NCBI GenBank assembly: GCA_029782025.1
Contig: JAKOVR010000077.1
Coordinates: forward strand, 1 to 64,000
Length of the DNA: 64,000 nt
Reading direction: 5' to 3'
From: Actinomycetes bacterium
Lineage (GTDB): Bacteria > Actinomycetota > Acidimicrobiia > Acidimicrobiales > Acidimicrobilacustridaceae
Shown: positions 25,783-34,522 of the stretch, in pieces
Position numbering within the stretch: the stretch's first letter is position 1
Layout of the letters: each line of letters opens with the position of its first letter
Notes under the pieces: model-generated
Told to the model about the DNA's origin: nothing
What the model saw: only the letters and a program-made list of their open reading frames with translations
Database searches by the model: none
Made by a program: the position numbers and the translations under genes

Positions 25783-26451
25783 TCACTCGGGCCGGGCGAT
25801 CAGGGCGGGCCCGGTGGTCGGCGCGGCCCGGTCGCGCACGGTCGTGCGCAGGCCGGCGGCGAGGAGGCGGCTGGCGGCGCTGAGGGTGGCGAGGACCACG
25901 GCCGTGATCAGCACCAGCAGCACGGGCACGGGACCGATCAGCCAGTCGAGCGCCCCGAGCACCTCCTGCGGGCGGGTGAACACCTGCCACGAGTTCAACC
26001 GGACGACCCGGCCGAAGAAGACGCCCACGGCGCTGAGCAGGTGGAGCGCCGCTTCGACCGCCACGCCGGCGCGCCACGACCACCGGCGGGTGGCGTGCCG
26101 CCGGGCCCGCTCGACGGCGACGACGTAGCAGGCCGTCCCGACGGCGAAGAACGCCACGTAGAGGGGCAGGTAGACGCCGAGGATCTGGAGGTCGCTGCGG
26201 CTGCGCCGGATGTCGTCGAACAGGTGGATCACGTCGGTGAGGACGTAGGGGGCGTTCGGGAGGAAGAGCACGAAGAGGGCCAGGCCGAGCCACCACAGGA
26301 GGCCGTGACGCGCCCGCTCCCGGAACAGGCGCAGGGCGAGGGCCAGGGGCACGAGGGCGAGGAAGAGGTTCCACCCCATCCACAGCGCGTGGGAGCGGGT
26401 CAACAGGCGGAGGTCGTGGGCACCCTGCTGGATCAGCTCCCGCGTTCCCAT
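25783..26451 (-). CDS. DUF1361 membrane protein
   Basis: 222 aa with six or so hydrophobic helices and the DUF1361 hallmark LFLPNAPYVLTDVIHL, followed by RLNSWQVFTRP. The family's function is unknown. The ATG at 26451 is chosen because TACCGT lies 7 nt upstream and because the next in-frame starts add an Arg/Pro-rich non-membrane stretch overlapping the globin gene. It precedes the carboxylase operon on the same strand by 62 bp but that operon has its own promoter. Confidence 0.82.
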   Translation of the reverse strand: MGTRELIQQGAHDLRLLTRSHALWMGWNLFLALVPLALALRLFRERARHGLLWWLGLALFVLFLPNAPYVLTDVIHLFDDIRRSRSDLQILGVYLPLYVAFFAVGTACYVVAVERARRHATRRWSWRAGVAVEAALHLLSAVGVFFGRVVRLNSWQVFTRPQEVLGALDWLIGPVPVLLVLITAVVLATLSAASRLLAAGLRTTVRDRAAPTTGPALIARPE

Positions 26452-26458
26452 CGTGGCA

Positions 26459-26464
26459 ACGGTA
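26459..26464 (-). promoter_or_regulatory. Leaderless -10 element of the DUF1361 gene
   Basis: TACCGT on the minus strand (26464-26459), 7 nt before the ATG at 26451. Confidence 0.4.
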
Positions 26465-26537
26465 GCCGCCCGGCCGGGGGCGGAACCGTCGGCCGGGCGG
26501 GCCCGCTCGGGGGTTGGCCGGCCCCGTCGAGCGGCCG

Positions 26538-26543
26538 TAGCGT
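26538..26543 (+). promoter_or_regulatory. Leaderless -10 element of the globin gene
   Basis: TAGCGT ends 7 nt before the GTG at 26551. Confidence 0.4.
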
Positions 26544-26550
26544 GCATCTC

Positions 26551-26946
26551 GTGCCATCCCCCGAGGTCCCGGTCGTCACGCTCTTCGAGCGGGTCGGGGG
26601 CATGCCGTTCTTCGCCGAGCTGACCCGGCGGTTCTACGAGCAGGTCGCGCTCGATCCGGTGCTCCGGCCCCTGTACCCGGCCGACCTCGGTCCGGCGGAG
26701 GACCGCCTCCGCCTGTTCCTGGCCCAGTACTGGGGCGGCCCGACCACCTACAGCGAGCTCCGGGGGCACCCGCGGTTGCGCATGCGCCACGCCCCCTACC
26801 TGATCGCGTCGGCCGAACAGCGGGCGTGGCTCTCGGCGATGGTGGGCGCGCTCGACGGGATGGCGGTGGCCGACGACGATCGAGCCGAGCTCGTCGCCTA
26901 CTTCGAGATGGCGGCGACCCACCTGCGCAACGCCCCCGACCACTGA
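26551..26946 (+). CDS. Truncated haemoglobin, group II (trHbO-like)
   Basis: 131 aa from a GTG with promoter-like TAGCGT 7 nt upstream. The 2-on-2 globin pattern is clear: VGGMPFFAELTRRFYEQV (helix A/B), LAQYWGGPTTYSELRGHP, the proximal heme His in RMRHAPYLI, and the group II Trp in QRAWLSAM. Such proteins bind O2, NO or peroxides. Long in-frame upstream sequence is antisense to the DUF1361 gene and is not coding. Confidence 0.9.
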   Translation: MPSPEVPVVTLFERVGGMPFFAELTRRFYEQVALDPVLRPLYPADLGPAEDRLRLFLAQYWGGPTTYSELRGHPRLRMRHAPYLIASAEQRAWLSAMVGALDGMAVADDDRAELVAYFEMAATHLRNAPDH

Positions 26947-26975
26947 CACCGGCGGCCGCTCGCCGCTCACCGCGG

Positions 26976-26981
26976 TACCGT
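26976..26981 (+). promoter_or_regulatory. Leaderless -10 element of the lipoprotein gene
   Basis: TACCGT ends 6 nt before the GTG at 26988. Confidence 0.4.
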
Positions 26982-26987
26982 GCAGCG

Positions 26988-28355
26988 GTGCATGGTTCAC
27001 GGCGGTACCGGGCGGTCGCACTCCTGCTGGCGGGCATCCTCGTCGGTACCGCGGCGACGGGTTGCGCCAAGCGGGCGGGCACGGTCGTCCGGGCCGCGGA
27101 CGGCTCGCCGCTGGCCGGCGCCTCGGTCGCTCTGGCCGACACGACCGGGCGGGTGGTCGTGGTGACCACCGACGGGGAGGGAGCGTTCGCCGCTGACCTC
27201 GGTGTCCCCACCCTCGTGGCCGTCACGGTCAGCGCGCCCGGCTACCTTCCCCAGACCCGGGCGGTCGGTGCCGATCGGCCGATCAGCTCCTGGACGATGG
27301 TCCCGGACCCGGACCCGGGCGACCCCGACGGGGACGGCCTGTCGAACGGCGCCGAAGCCACGTTCGGTACCGATCCCACGCGGGCCGATACCGACCGGGA
27401 CGGGCTCGGTGACGGCGACGAAGCCACGGTTCGCGCGCCGCTCGGCCTGCCCGGCCTGGGTGCGGACGCGAGGCATCGCGACATCTTCATCGAGATCGAC
27501 CGCGACGCCGACGAGCCCGGGGTCGGCTCCACGGTCGTGAGCGATGACGCCGTCGAGCTGGTTCGCGGCGTCTACGCCGCCAGTCCGCTCGGCAACCCGG
27601 ATGGCACGACCGGCATCACGGCCCACATCGACAACGGCTCGCTCGGTGGCGGTGAGGCGCTCCACGACGTCCCGGTGGGGTACGGCTGCTCGTTCGCCGG
27701 CTATGACGGCCTGAGCCACCTGGCGCCCGAGCGTCGGTCGGCGTTCTTCCACGTCCTGTCGGGCGACCTCAGCCTGTGCAGCCTGTACGGCTACGCCTAC
27801 GACACCCGCCGCGTCGTGGTCGACGTCGGGCAGCCCCAGCTCGGCACCCTCCAGACGCTCGTGGCGGCCGGCACCATCCTCCACGAGCTCGGGCACACCG
27901 TCGGGCTCCGGCACGGGGGCGACGAGGAGCTGCGCTGCAAGCCGAACTACCCCAGCGTCATGAACTACAACCCCGTGGTCATCTACTTCGCCGGGTTGGG
28001 GTACTCCCGCGGCCTGCAGCCCGCCATCGACGAGCACGCCATCGAGGAAACGAAGCCCTTCCTCGGTTACCCGCAGTACGACTGGAACCACGACGGCGTG
28101 ATCCAAGTCGGGACCTACGCCGCCGACGTCGACAACTGGAGCTGGCTGGAGCCCGGCTTCCAGACCCTGGTGGGGTCGGTCTTCAGCAAGACCCGGTGCC
28201 CGGTCAACGGCATCAACGCCGAGCCGTTGCACGACTTCGACGACTGGGGGCGGATCGCCGCCGTGCTCCCCGCCGTCGTCGGCATCCCCCTGCCCGGCGG
28301 GCCGGGCGGGCTGCCGAGCGAGGCGACCCGCGTCGGCGTGGTGGTCGGGCCCTGA
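26988..28355 (+). CDS. Secreted lipoprotein zinc metalloprotease (metzincin-like) with TSP3-type calcium repeats
   Basis: 455 aa. Residues 1-26 are a signal peptide ending in ATGC, a weak lipobox with the Cys at about 27. Residues 30-95 look like a carboxypeptidase-regulatory beta-sandwich (AADGSPLAGASVALADTTG). Residues about 105-145 hold two thrombospondin-type-3-like calcium repeats (DPDGDGLSNGAE; DTDRDGLGDGDE). A peptidase domain follows with the metzincin zinc motif HELGHTVGLRHGG and a Met-turn candidate SVMNYN. The fold after the motif is not recognised. It is probably anchored outside the cell; substrate unknown. Confidence 0.83.
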   Translation: MHGSRRYRAVALLLAGILVGTAATGCAKRAGTVVRAADGSPLAGASVALADTTGRVVVVTTDGEGAFAADLGVPTLVAVTVSAPGYLPQTRAVGADRPISSWTMVPDPDPGDPDGDGLSNGAEATFGTDPTRADTDRDGLGDGDEATVRAPLGLPGLGADARHRDIFIEIDRDADEPGVGSTVVSDDAVELVRGVYAASPLGNPDGTTGITAHIDNGSLGGGEALHDVPVGYGCSFAGYDGLSHLAPERRSAFFHVLSGDLSLCSLYGYAYDTRRVVVDVGQPQLGTLQTLVAAGTILHELGHTVGLRHGGDEELRCKPNYPSVMNYNPVVIYFAGLGYSRGLQPAIDEHAIEETKPFLGYPQYDWNHDGVIQVGTYAADVDNWSWLEPGFQTLVGSVFSKTRCPVNGINAEPLHDFDDWGRIAAVLPAVVGIPLPGGPGGLPSEATRVGVVVGP

Positions 28356-28366
28356 CGCGCGCTTGG

Positions 28367-28372
28367 TAGCTT
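28367..28372 (+). promoter_or_regulatory. Leaderless -10 element of the peroxiredoxin gene
   Basis: TAGCTT ends 6 nt before the ATG at 28379. Confidence 0.4.
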
Positions 28373-28378
28373 GCGGAC

Positions 28379-28846
28379 ATGACCACTGGAACGAAGCTCA
28401 CCACCGGTGACAAGGCGCCGACCTTCTCCCTGCCCGACCAGGAGGGCGCCACCCGCAAGCTGTCGGAGTTCAAGGGTCGGAAGGTCCTCGTGTACTTCTA
28501 CCCCAAGGCCGACACGCCGGGCTGCACCACCCAGTCGTGCGCGTTGCGCGACATCCTCGGGCAGATCGGCGACACCGCCGTCGTGGGCATCAGCCCCGAC
28601 ACCTCCGAGCGGCAGAAGAAGTTCGACGGGAAGTACTCGCTCGGCTTCCCGCTCCTCGCCGACACCGAGCACGCCGTGGCCGAGGCCTACGGGGTGTGGG
28701 GCGAGAAGGTCAACTACGGCCGCACCTACATGGGGATCATCCGCTCGGCCTTCCTCATCGACGAGAAGGGCAAGATCGCCCACGCCTGGTACAAGATCTC
28801 GCCCAAGGACACGCCCACGAAGCTGCTGAAGGCGCTCGAGGGGTGA
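28379..28846 (+). CDS. bcp: Thioredoxin-dependent peroxiredoxin (BCP/PrxQ family)
   Basis: 155 aa thiol peroxidase that reduces hydroperoxides. The peroxidatic Cys is C49 in KADTPGCTTQSCALRD and the resolving Cys C54 lies five residues later, the atypical 2-Cys PrxQ arrangement. FLIDEKGKIAHAWYKI is the typical C-terminal strand-helix. It overlaps the fabZ-like GTG by 4 bp. Confidence 0.95.
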   Translation: MTTGTKLTTGDKAPTFSLPDQEGATRKLSEFKGRKVLVYFYPKADTPGCTTQSCALRDILGQIGDTAVVGISPDTSERQKKFDGKYSLGFPLLADTEHAVAEAYGVWGEKVNYGRTYMGIIRSAFLIDEKGKIAHAWYKISPKDTPTKLLKALEG

Positions 28847-29295
28847 CGGCGCTCCCACGCCCGGACGCGGTCCTCCCGCACCGCCCGCCGTTCCTCCTCC
28901 TCGACGAGGTCACGGCGCTCGTGCCCGGCGCCTCGGCCCGAGGGCACTGGCACCTCTCCGGCGACGAGGCCTTCTTCGCCGGGCACTTCCCCGGGCGTCC
29001 CACGCTCCCGGGGGTGCTGATGCTCGAGGCCATCGCCCAGCTCGGGGCCTACGCCGTGCTCCAGGGCAGCGAAGGTACGCCCGCGGCCGGCCGTCTCCCG
29101 CTCTTCGGCGGGGTGGACGGGGTGCGCTTCCGCCGCCAGGTGGTACCGGGGGACACCCTCGAGCTCGAGGTGGAGCTGGGACGGCTCTCGGCCCGCGCCG
29201 GCAAGGGCCATGGCCGTGCCACCGTCGGCGGGGAGCTCGCCTGTGAGGCCGATCTGCTCTTCGTGCTGGTCGACCGGGGCGAGGTGCCGGCCTGA
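28843..29295 (+). CDS. fabZ: 3-hydroxyacyl-ACP dehydratase, FabZ type
   Basis: 150 aa hot-dog-fold enzyme. The N-terminal LPHRPPFLLLDEV, the catalytic His in GHFPGRPTLPGVLMLEAIAQ and the Glu in the following helix fit FabZ. It dehydrates 3-hydroxyacyl-ACP in fatty-acid elongation. It starts at a GTG overlapping the peroxiredoxin stop and is convergent with the fabF gene 15 bp away, so the dehydratase is supplied from outside the fab operon. Confidence 0.9.
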   Translation: MTALPRPDAVLPHRPPFLLLDEVTALVPGASARGHWHLSGDEAFFAGHFPGRPTLPGVLMLEAIAQLGAYAVLQGSEGTPAAGRLPLFGGVDGVRFRRQVVPGDTLELEVELGRLSARAGKGHGRATVGGELACEADLLFVLVDRGEVPA

Positions 29296-29310
29296 CCCAC
29301 CCGTGGGGGC

Positions 29311-30483
29311 CTAGGCCGGCCCGAGCACGAGGGTGCCGTTGTGGCCGCCGAATCCGAAGCTGTTCGAGAGGGTCGGCCCGGGGGTCCAGGGCCGGGCGTC
29401 GAGCACGAGGTCGAGGGCGGGCAGGTCCGGGTCCATGGCCGTCGTGCCGAGGGTCGGGGGGAGGGACCGGTGCTGCATCGCCAGCACCGCGGCGACAGCC
29501 TCGATCGCTCCGGCCGCGCCCAGCGCGTGCCCGGTCACGCCCTTGATGGACGTGATCGGTGGGCCGGGGGTGCCGAACAGCGCGGCCACGGCCAGGGCCT
29601 CGGCCTCGTCGTTGCGCGGGGTGGAGGTCCCGTGGGCGTTGATGTGGGCGATGTCGCCGGGCGTCAGGCCGGCATCGGCCATGGCCAGCTGCATGCATGA
29701 GATGGCCCCGCGCCCCTCGGGGGCTGGCGCGGTGATGTGGTGGGCGTCGGCCGAGGAGGCGCCGCCGAGGATCTCGGCCAGCACGGTCGCCCCCCGGGCG
29801 ACGGCGTCGTCCCACGCCTCGAGCACGAGGACGGCCGCACCCTCCGACATCACGAACCCGTCACGGGCGGCATCGAACGGGCACGACCGGCCGCTGCTGG
29901 TGAGCGCGGTCATGTTGCGGAAGCCGGCCACGGCGGTGTCGGTCATGGCCGCCTCGGTGCTGCCGGCGATCGCGGCGTCGCAGCGCCCGTCGGCGATCAG
30001 GCGCGCCGCGTTGGTGATGGCGTGGGTGCCGGTGGCGCAGGCGGTGGCGAGCGACTCGCACGGGCCCTGGAACCCGTACCGCATGGAGATGGCGGCGGCG
30101 GGGGCGTTCCCCATCACCATCGGGATCAGGAAGGGCGAGACGCGTCGCGGCCCACGGTCCCGGCACACCGCCGACTGTTCCTCGATCGTGGCCAGCCCGC
30201 CGATGCCCGTGCCCACGAGGGTGGCCACCCGCAGGGGGTCGACGGAGGGAAGACCGGCGTGGCCCAGCGCCTCGTGGGCGGCGGCGAGAGCGAACTGCTC
30301 GAACCGGTCGGCGCGGCGCACCTCCTTCGGGTTGTCGAAGTAGGGGGCCGGATCGAATTCGTGGATGCGGAGGAGCTCTCCGGGCGCGGGCGGCTCGTGC
30401 AACCCCCGCCAGAACGCCTCGGCGCCCAACCCGCACGAGGCGATGACGCCGATGCCGGTGACGGCGACCCGACGTCGTTCCAT
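29311..30483 (-). CDS. fabF: 3-oxoacyl-ACP synthase II
   Basis: 390 aa thiolase-fold condensing enzyme. The catalytic triad is Cys149 in ATACATGTHAI, His in NAHGTSTPRNDEAEA and His in IKGVTGHALGAAG; the final GFGGHNGTLV is typical. It extends malonyl-ACP with acyl chains. It is the last gene of the fab operon, and its ATG overlaps the acpP stop codon by one base. About 20 residues shorter than E. coli FabF, mostly at the N-terminal loops. Confidence 0.94.
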   Translation of the reverse strand: MERRRVAVTGIGVIASCGLGAEAFWRGLHEPPAPGELLRIHEFDPAPYFDNPKEVRRADRFEQFALAAAHEALGHAGLPSVDPLRVATLVGTGIGGLATIEEQSAVCRDRGPRRVSPFLIPMVMGNAPAAAISMRYGFQGPCESLATACATGTHAITNAARLIADGRCDAAIAGSTEAAMTDTAVAGFRNMTALTSSGRSCPFDAARDGFVMSEGAAVLVLEAWDDAVARGATVLAEILGGASSADAHHITAPAPEGRGAISCMQLAMADAGLTPGDIAHINAHGTSTPRNDEAEALAVAALFGTPGPPITSIKGVTGHALGAAGAIEAVAAVLAMQHRSLPPTLGTTAMDPDLPALDLVLDARPWTPGPTLSNSFGFGGHNGTLVLGPA

Positions 30484-30719
30484 CAGAGCTTGGAACGGAC
30501 CAGCTCGACCGCCTGGCCGACGGTGCCGATGCCTTCGAGCTCGGATTCGTCGACGCTGATGTCGAAGACCTCTTCGAGCTCCATCACGAGCTCGACCAGG
30601 TCGAGGCTGTCGGCGCCGAGGTCGTCACCGAAGCTGGCCTCGAGCGTCACCTTGGCGGCGTCCACGGACAGGACCTTCACCGCACACTCGGTGAACTTCT
30701 GGAGGACGTCGTCGCTCAT
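30483..30719 (-). CDS. acpP: Acyl carrier protein
   Basis: 78 aa, acidic, four-helix ACP. Phosphopantetheine attaches to Ser38 in DLGADSLDLVEL. A strong AAAGGAG ribosome site stands upstream of the ATG at 30719. Unlike the other fab genes, which overlap, it is preceded by a 70-bp gap with a -10-like element and a stem-loop, which may allow more ACP than enzyme to be made. Confidence 0.96.
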   Translation of the reverse strand: MSDDVLQKFTECAVKVLSVDAAKVTLEASFGDDLGADSLDLVELVMELEEVFDISVDESELEGIGTVGQAVELVRSKL

Positions 30720-30742
30720 TGGGGGTCTCCTTTGGGAAGAGG

Positions 30743-30771
30743 TCGCCCGCAGGGGGGCGAGAGGGAAGGTA
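30743..30771 (-). promoter_or_regulatory. Internal promoter and leader hairpin of acpP
   Basis: TACCTT (30771-30766, minus strand) resembles a -10. The short leader that follows contains a 6-bp stem (30755-30760 with 30743-30748, 6-nt loop) before the ribosome site. Confidence 0.35.
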
Positions 30772-30789
30772 GCTGTCGCCGGCGCGGGC

Positions 30790-31503
30790 TCACCACACGC
30801 CCATGCCGAGTCCGCCGTCGACCGGCAGCACGGCGCCGGTGATGTAGGCCGCGCCGTCGGACACCAGGAAGGTGATCGCCGCCGCGACCTCGTCCGGCGC
30901 GCCGAGCCGCCCGAGCGGTACGACGGATGCGATGGCATCCCGCCGAGCTTCGGGGAGGGCGTCGAACATGTCGGTGGCCACGGGGCCGGGAGCGACCACG
31001 TTGACGGTCACCGAACGCGAAGCGAACTCCCGGGCGAGGGACCGGGCGAGCCCGACCAGCCCGGCTTTCGACGCGGCGTAGTTGGCCTGGCCCGCCTGGC
31101 CCGTGGCGCCGACCACGCTCGACACGAACACGATGCGTCCCCATCGGGCCCGCATCATCTTCTGCACGGCCCGCCGAGCCACCCGGAACGAGCCGGCGAG
31201 GTTCGTCTCGATGACCTCGTCGAAGTCGGCGTCGGACATCCGCAGCACGAGGGTGTCATGGGTGATCCCGGCGTTGGCGACGAGGATCTCCACCGGGCCG
31301 AGCTCGGCTTCGATGGCGTCGAAGGCGGCGTCGACGCTCTCGGTCGAGGTGATGTCGCAGGCGACGGCGAACAGGCCGTCCTCCGGGGGTGGGGGGCTGG
31401 ACCGGTAGGTGACGGCCACGCGGTAGCCGGCATCGCGCAGGGCGCGAGCGGTGGCGTGGCCGATCCCCCGGGAACCGCCGGTGACGAGCGCAACTCGGGT
31501 CAT
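30790..31503 (-). CDS. fabG: 3-oxoacyl-ACP reductase
   Basis: 237 aa short-chain dehydrogenase using NADPH. It has the nucleotide motif GGSRGIG, NAGI, the catalytic Ser in VSSVVG, the YAASKAG Tyr/Lys pair, and PGPVATDM. The ATG at 31503 overlaps the fabH stop by 4 bp and gives the family's usual start (TRVALVTGG). It reduces 3-oxoacyl-ACP in the elongation cycle; operon position supports FabG rather than a catabolic SDR. Confidence 0.92.
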   Translation of the reverse strand: MTRVALVTGGSRGIGHATARALRDAGYRVAVTYRSSPPPPEDGLFAVACDITSTESVDAAFDAIEAELGPVEILVANAGITHDTLVLRMSDADFDEVIETNLAGSFRVARRAVQKMMRARWGRIVFVSSVVGATGQAGQANYAASKAGLVGLARSLAREFASRSVTVNVVAPGPVATDMFDALPEARRDAIASVVPLGRLGAPDEVAAAITFLVSDGAAYITGAVLPVDGGLGMGVW

Positions 31504-32488
31504 CGTGGGGGACTCTGCCACTGGAGCACGGCGCTCGCCCAACTCATCCCGGCGCCGAAGCCCACGAGCAGCACGTTGTCGCCCGGGTGCACCCGCCCGC
31601 GGTCGAGCCCGTCGGCCAACGCCAGCGGGATCGAGGCCGCCGACGTGTTCCCGGTGGTCTGCAGGACGGTGAGGGCCTTGGCCGGATCGATGCCGAGGCG
31701 CTCGCAGGCGGCGGTGAGGATCCGGATGTTGGCCTGGTGCGGGACCACGACGTCGATGTCGTCCACGCCCAGCCCGCTCCGCTCGAGGGCGCGGATGGCG
31801 GACTCGACGGTGATCCGGACGGCCCGTCGGAAGATCTCCCGCCCGTCCATCTTCATCGTGTCACCGATCTCGGCGTACAGCAGGTGGCGGAGCGACCCGT
31901 CCGAGCCGAGGTCCCAGCCCCGCAGTTGCCCGGGGCCGTCGGTGGCCTCGAGCACCACGGCGCCGGCTCCGTCGGCGAAGAGGATCGCCGTGTTGCGGTC
32001 GTCCCAGTCCACGATGCGGGAGAGGGTCTCGCTCCCGACGACGAGGATGCGCTCGGCTCCCATCGCCAGGAAGCCGTGGGCGGTGACGAGGGAGTACACG
32101 AAGCCCGAGCAGGCGGCGTTGAGGTCGACGGCGCCGCCGGACGTGCCGAGGAGGCGTTGCACCTCCGAGGCCGACGCCGGCACCTGCATGTCGGGGGTGG
32201 TGGTGGCCAGGAGCACGAGGTCGATGGCGGAGGCGTCGAGCCCGGCCCGCTCCAGGGCGTGTTGGCCCGCCTCGGCGGCGAGGCCGGCGGTGGTCCCGCC
32301 GACGCGGCGCTCGGCGATGCCCGTCCGTTCCCGGATCCAGGCATCGGTGGTGCCGAGTTGATCGGCGAGGTCGTCGTTGGCGACCACCTTGTCGGGCAGG
32401 GCGGTGCCCCAGCCGGTGATGACGCCGCCCCGGGCGCCCGGCACCGGTCGGAAGGGAGCGCCCGACGCGCTCGACGCGCTCGACGCGC

Positions 32489-32492
<4 letters not shown>
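31500..32492 (-). CDS. fabH: 3-oxoacyl-ACP synthase III
   Basis: 330 aa initiating condensing enzyme joining acyl-CoA to malonyl-ACP. The triad is Cys128 in LNAACSGFVYSL, His in VVPHQANIRI and Asn in TGNTSAASIP. The N-terminus contains a threefold 9-bp tandem repeat (32464-32489) coding for an Ala-Ser-Ser run before the conserved start, so about 15 residues may be an unstructured extension. It overlaps fabD and fabG by 4 bp each. Confidence 0.94.
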
Positions 32493-33667
<1,175 letters not shown>

Positions 33668-33676
33668 GTGCCGGGT

Positions 33677-33695
33677 CCGACCCGCGTGCGGTCGG
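33677..33695 (-). promoter_or_regulatory. Inverted repeat upstream of the fab operon
   Basis: CCGACC (33677-33682) and GGTCGG (33690-33695) with a 7-bp spacer, 10 bp before the fabD ATG. It could be an operator or a leader hairpin. No regulator is adjacent, and the 120 bp up to the micro-ORF shows no other clear signal. Confidence 0.3.
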
Positions 33696-33788
33696 AAAGG
33701 TTTCTGTGGTCCACGGCACCCGGATCGCCACAGGCGGTGTCCGCCTCCGGCCGCTCCGTCATGTCCGGCCCACAGGCGACCCGGGCAT

Positions 33789-33932
33789 TCAGCCGTACCG
33801 GGCCCGGAAGCGACGCTCGCCGGCGTCGAGCAACTTGGCCCGGAGCAGGGCGACGCCGGCCGCGGCGAGGCCGAGCACGAGCAGCGGGCGGACACGGCGG
33901 CGGGCCGCGGCGGGGGGTGGGGGAGCGCTCAC
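33789..33932 (-). CDS. Possible 47-aa membrane micro-protein
   Basis: A GTG at 33932, one base after the tRNA-Leu 3' end, opens a 47-codon frame. It has a Pro/Ala/Arg-rich start, a single hydrophobic segment (PLLVLGLAAAGVALL, residues 16-30) and a basic tail ending RRFRARYG. The positive-inside arrangement and clean stop suggest a real single-pass protein. It could equally be chance, since GC-rich DNA yields such frames. No ribosome site can exist outside the tRNA, so it would be translated from the processed transcript end or not at all. Confidence 0.35.
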   Translation of the reverse strand: MSAPPPPAAARRRVRPLLVLGLAAAGVALLRAKLLDAGERRFRARYG

Positions 33933-33933
33933 G

Positions 33934-34017
33934 TGCGGCGGGGGGGATTCGAACCCCCAAGCCCTTGCGGGCAGCAGGGTTTGAGCCTGCCCTGTATGCC
34001 GGTTCCAGCACCGCCGC
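33934..34017 (-). tRNA. tRNA-Leu (anticodon CAA)
   Basis: 84-nt class II tRNA. Acceptor stem GCGGCGG (from 34017) pairs with CCGCCGC followed by discriminator A at 33934. The anticodon loop CTCAAAC gives CAA, the variable arm forms a GCCC-GCAA-GGGC hairpin, and the T arm is GGGGG-TTCGAAT-CCCCC. CCA is not encoded. No integration scar or duplicated 3' end was seen beside it. Confidence 0.96.
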
Positions 34018-34027
34018 GGGGACCGTC

Positions 34028-34033
34028 ACGCTA
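34028..34033 (-). promoter_or_regulatory. -10 element of tRNA-Leu
   Basis: TAGCGT on the minus strand ends 10 nt before the tRNA 5' end. Confidence 0.45.
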
Positions 34034-34114
34034 TCGGGTCGCTCCGCCCGGGGCCCAACGCGAACAGCCCTCGGCGACGGCGGTGCGGTCACCCGGCCAG
34101 GAGTGGGCGAGCCG

Positions 34115-34120
34115 TACACT
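34115..34120 (+). promoter_or_regulatory. Leaderless -10 element of the coiled-coil gene
   Basis: TACACT ends 6 nt before the GTG at 34127 and decides that start within a much longer open frame. Confidence 0.4.
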
Positions 34121-34126
34121 GGCGCG

Positions 34127-34420
34127 GTGTTCCGAACGTCGCTGGAGCGTCGCCTGACCGATGTGGGGGACCGTCTCCGGGCGGCCCGGGCCGAGCTGGC
34201 GATCGCCGACGAGCAGTTGGCCCAATTGGCGGAGGAAGCCGAGGACGCCCGACTCCGCTCGCTGGTCTCCGAGACCCCGCTGGCCGAGCGCCACAGTCGC
34301 GAAGCGAATCGCCATGCCTCGGCGATGCAGCGGCACCGTCAGGATCTCGAGGCCCGGATCGCCGACCTCGAGCGGCTCCAGGACGACCTGCTCGATCAGT
34401 TCGCCGCTCGCGACCGGTGA
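34127..34420 (+). CDS. Small coiled-coil protein, 97 aa
   Basis: Almost entirely charged helix (RLTDVGDRLRAARAELAIAD; ARIADLERLQDDLLDQF) with heptad spacing, so a coiled coil is likely. No enzymatic motif. The GTG is selected from a very long open frame because TACACT stands 6 nt upstream and because coding character begins there. It lies 100 bp before the pdtaR-like gene. No family function is known to me. Confidence 0.7.
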   Translation: MFRTSLERRLTDVGDRLRAARAELAIADEQLAQLAEEAEDARLRSLVSETPLAERHSREANRHASAMQRHRQDLEARIADLERLQDDLLDQFAARDR

Positions 34421-34467
34421 CCGCCGGAGCGCCGGTCGCAGGGGTGCGTCCGTCGCGGTCGACCCTC

Positions 34468-34473
34468 TAACCT
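34468..34473 (+). promoter_or_regulatory. Promoter of the pdtaR-polA unit
   Basis: TAACCT followed by a leader of about 45 nt and an AGGAG ribosome site (34512-34516) before the GTG at 34523. Confidence 0.35.
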
Positions 34474-34522
34474 GCGCCGAGCCGCCGGTACCGGTGGCAC
34501 CGCCGTCGACCAGGAGCATGCC

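Noticed and set aside
33934-34017. tRNA-Leu as an integration site of a mobile element
   Set aside because: No integrase gene and no duplicate of the tRNA 3' end was seen nearby.
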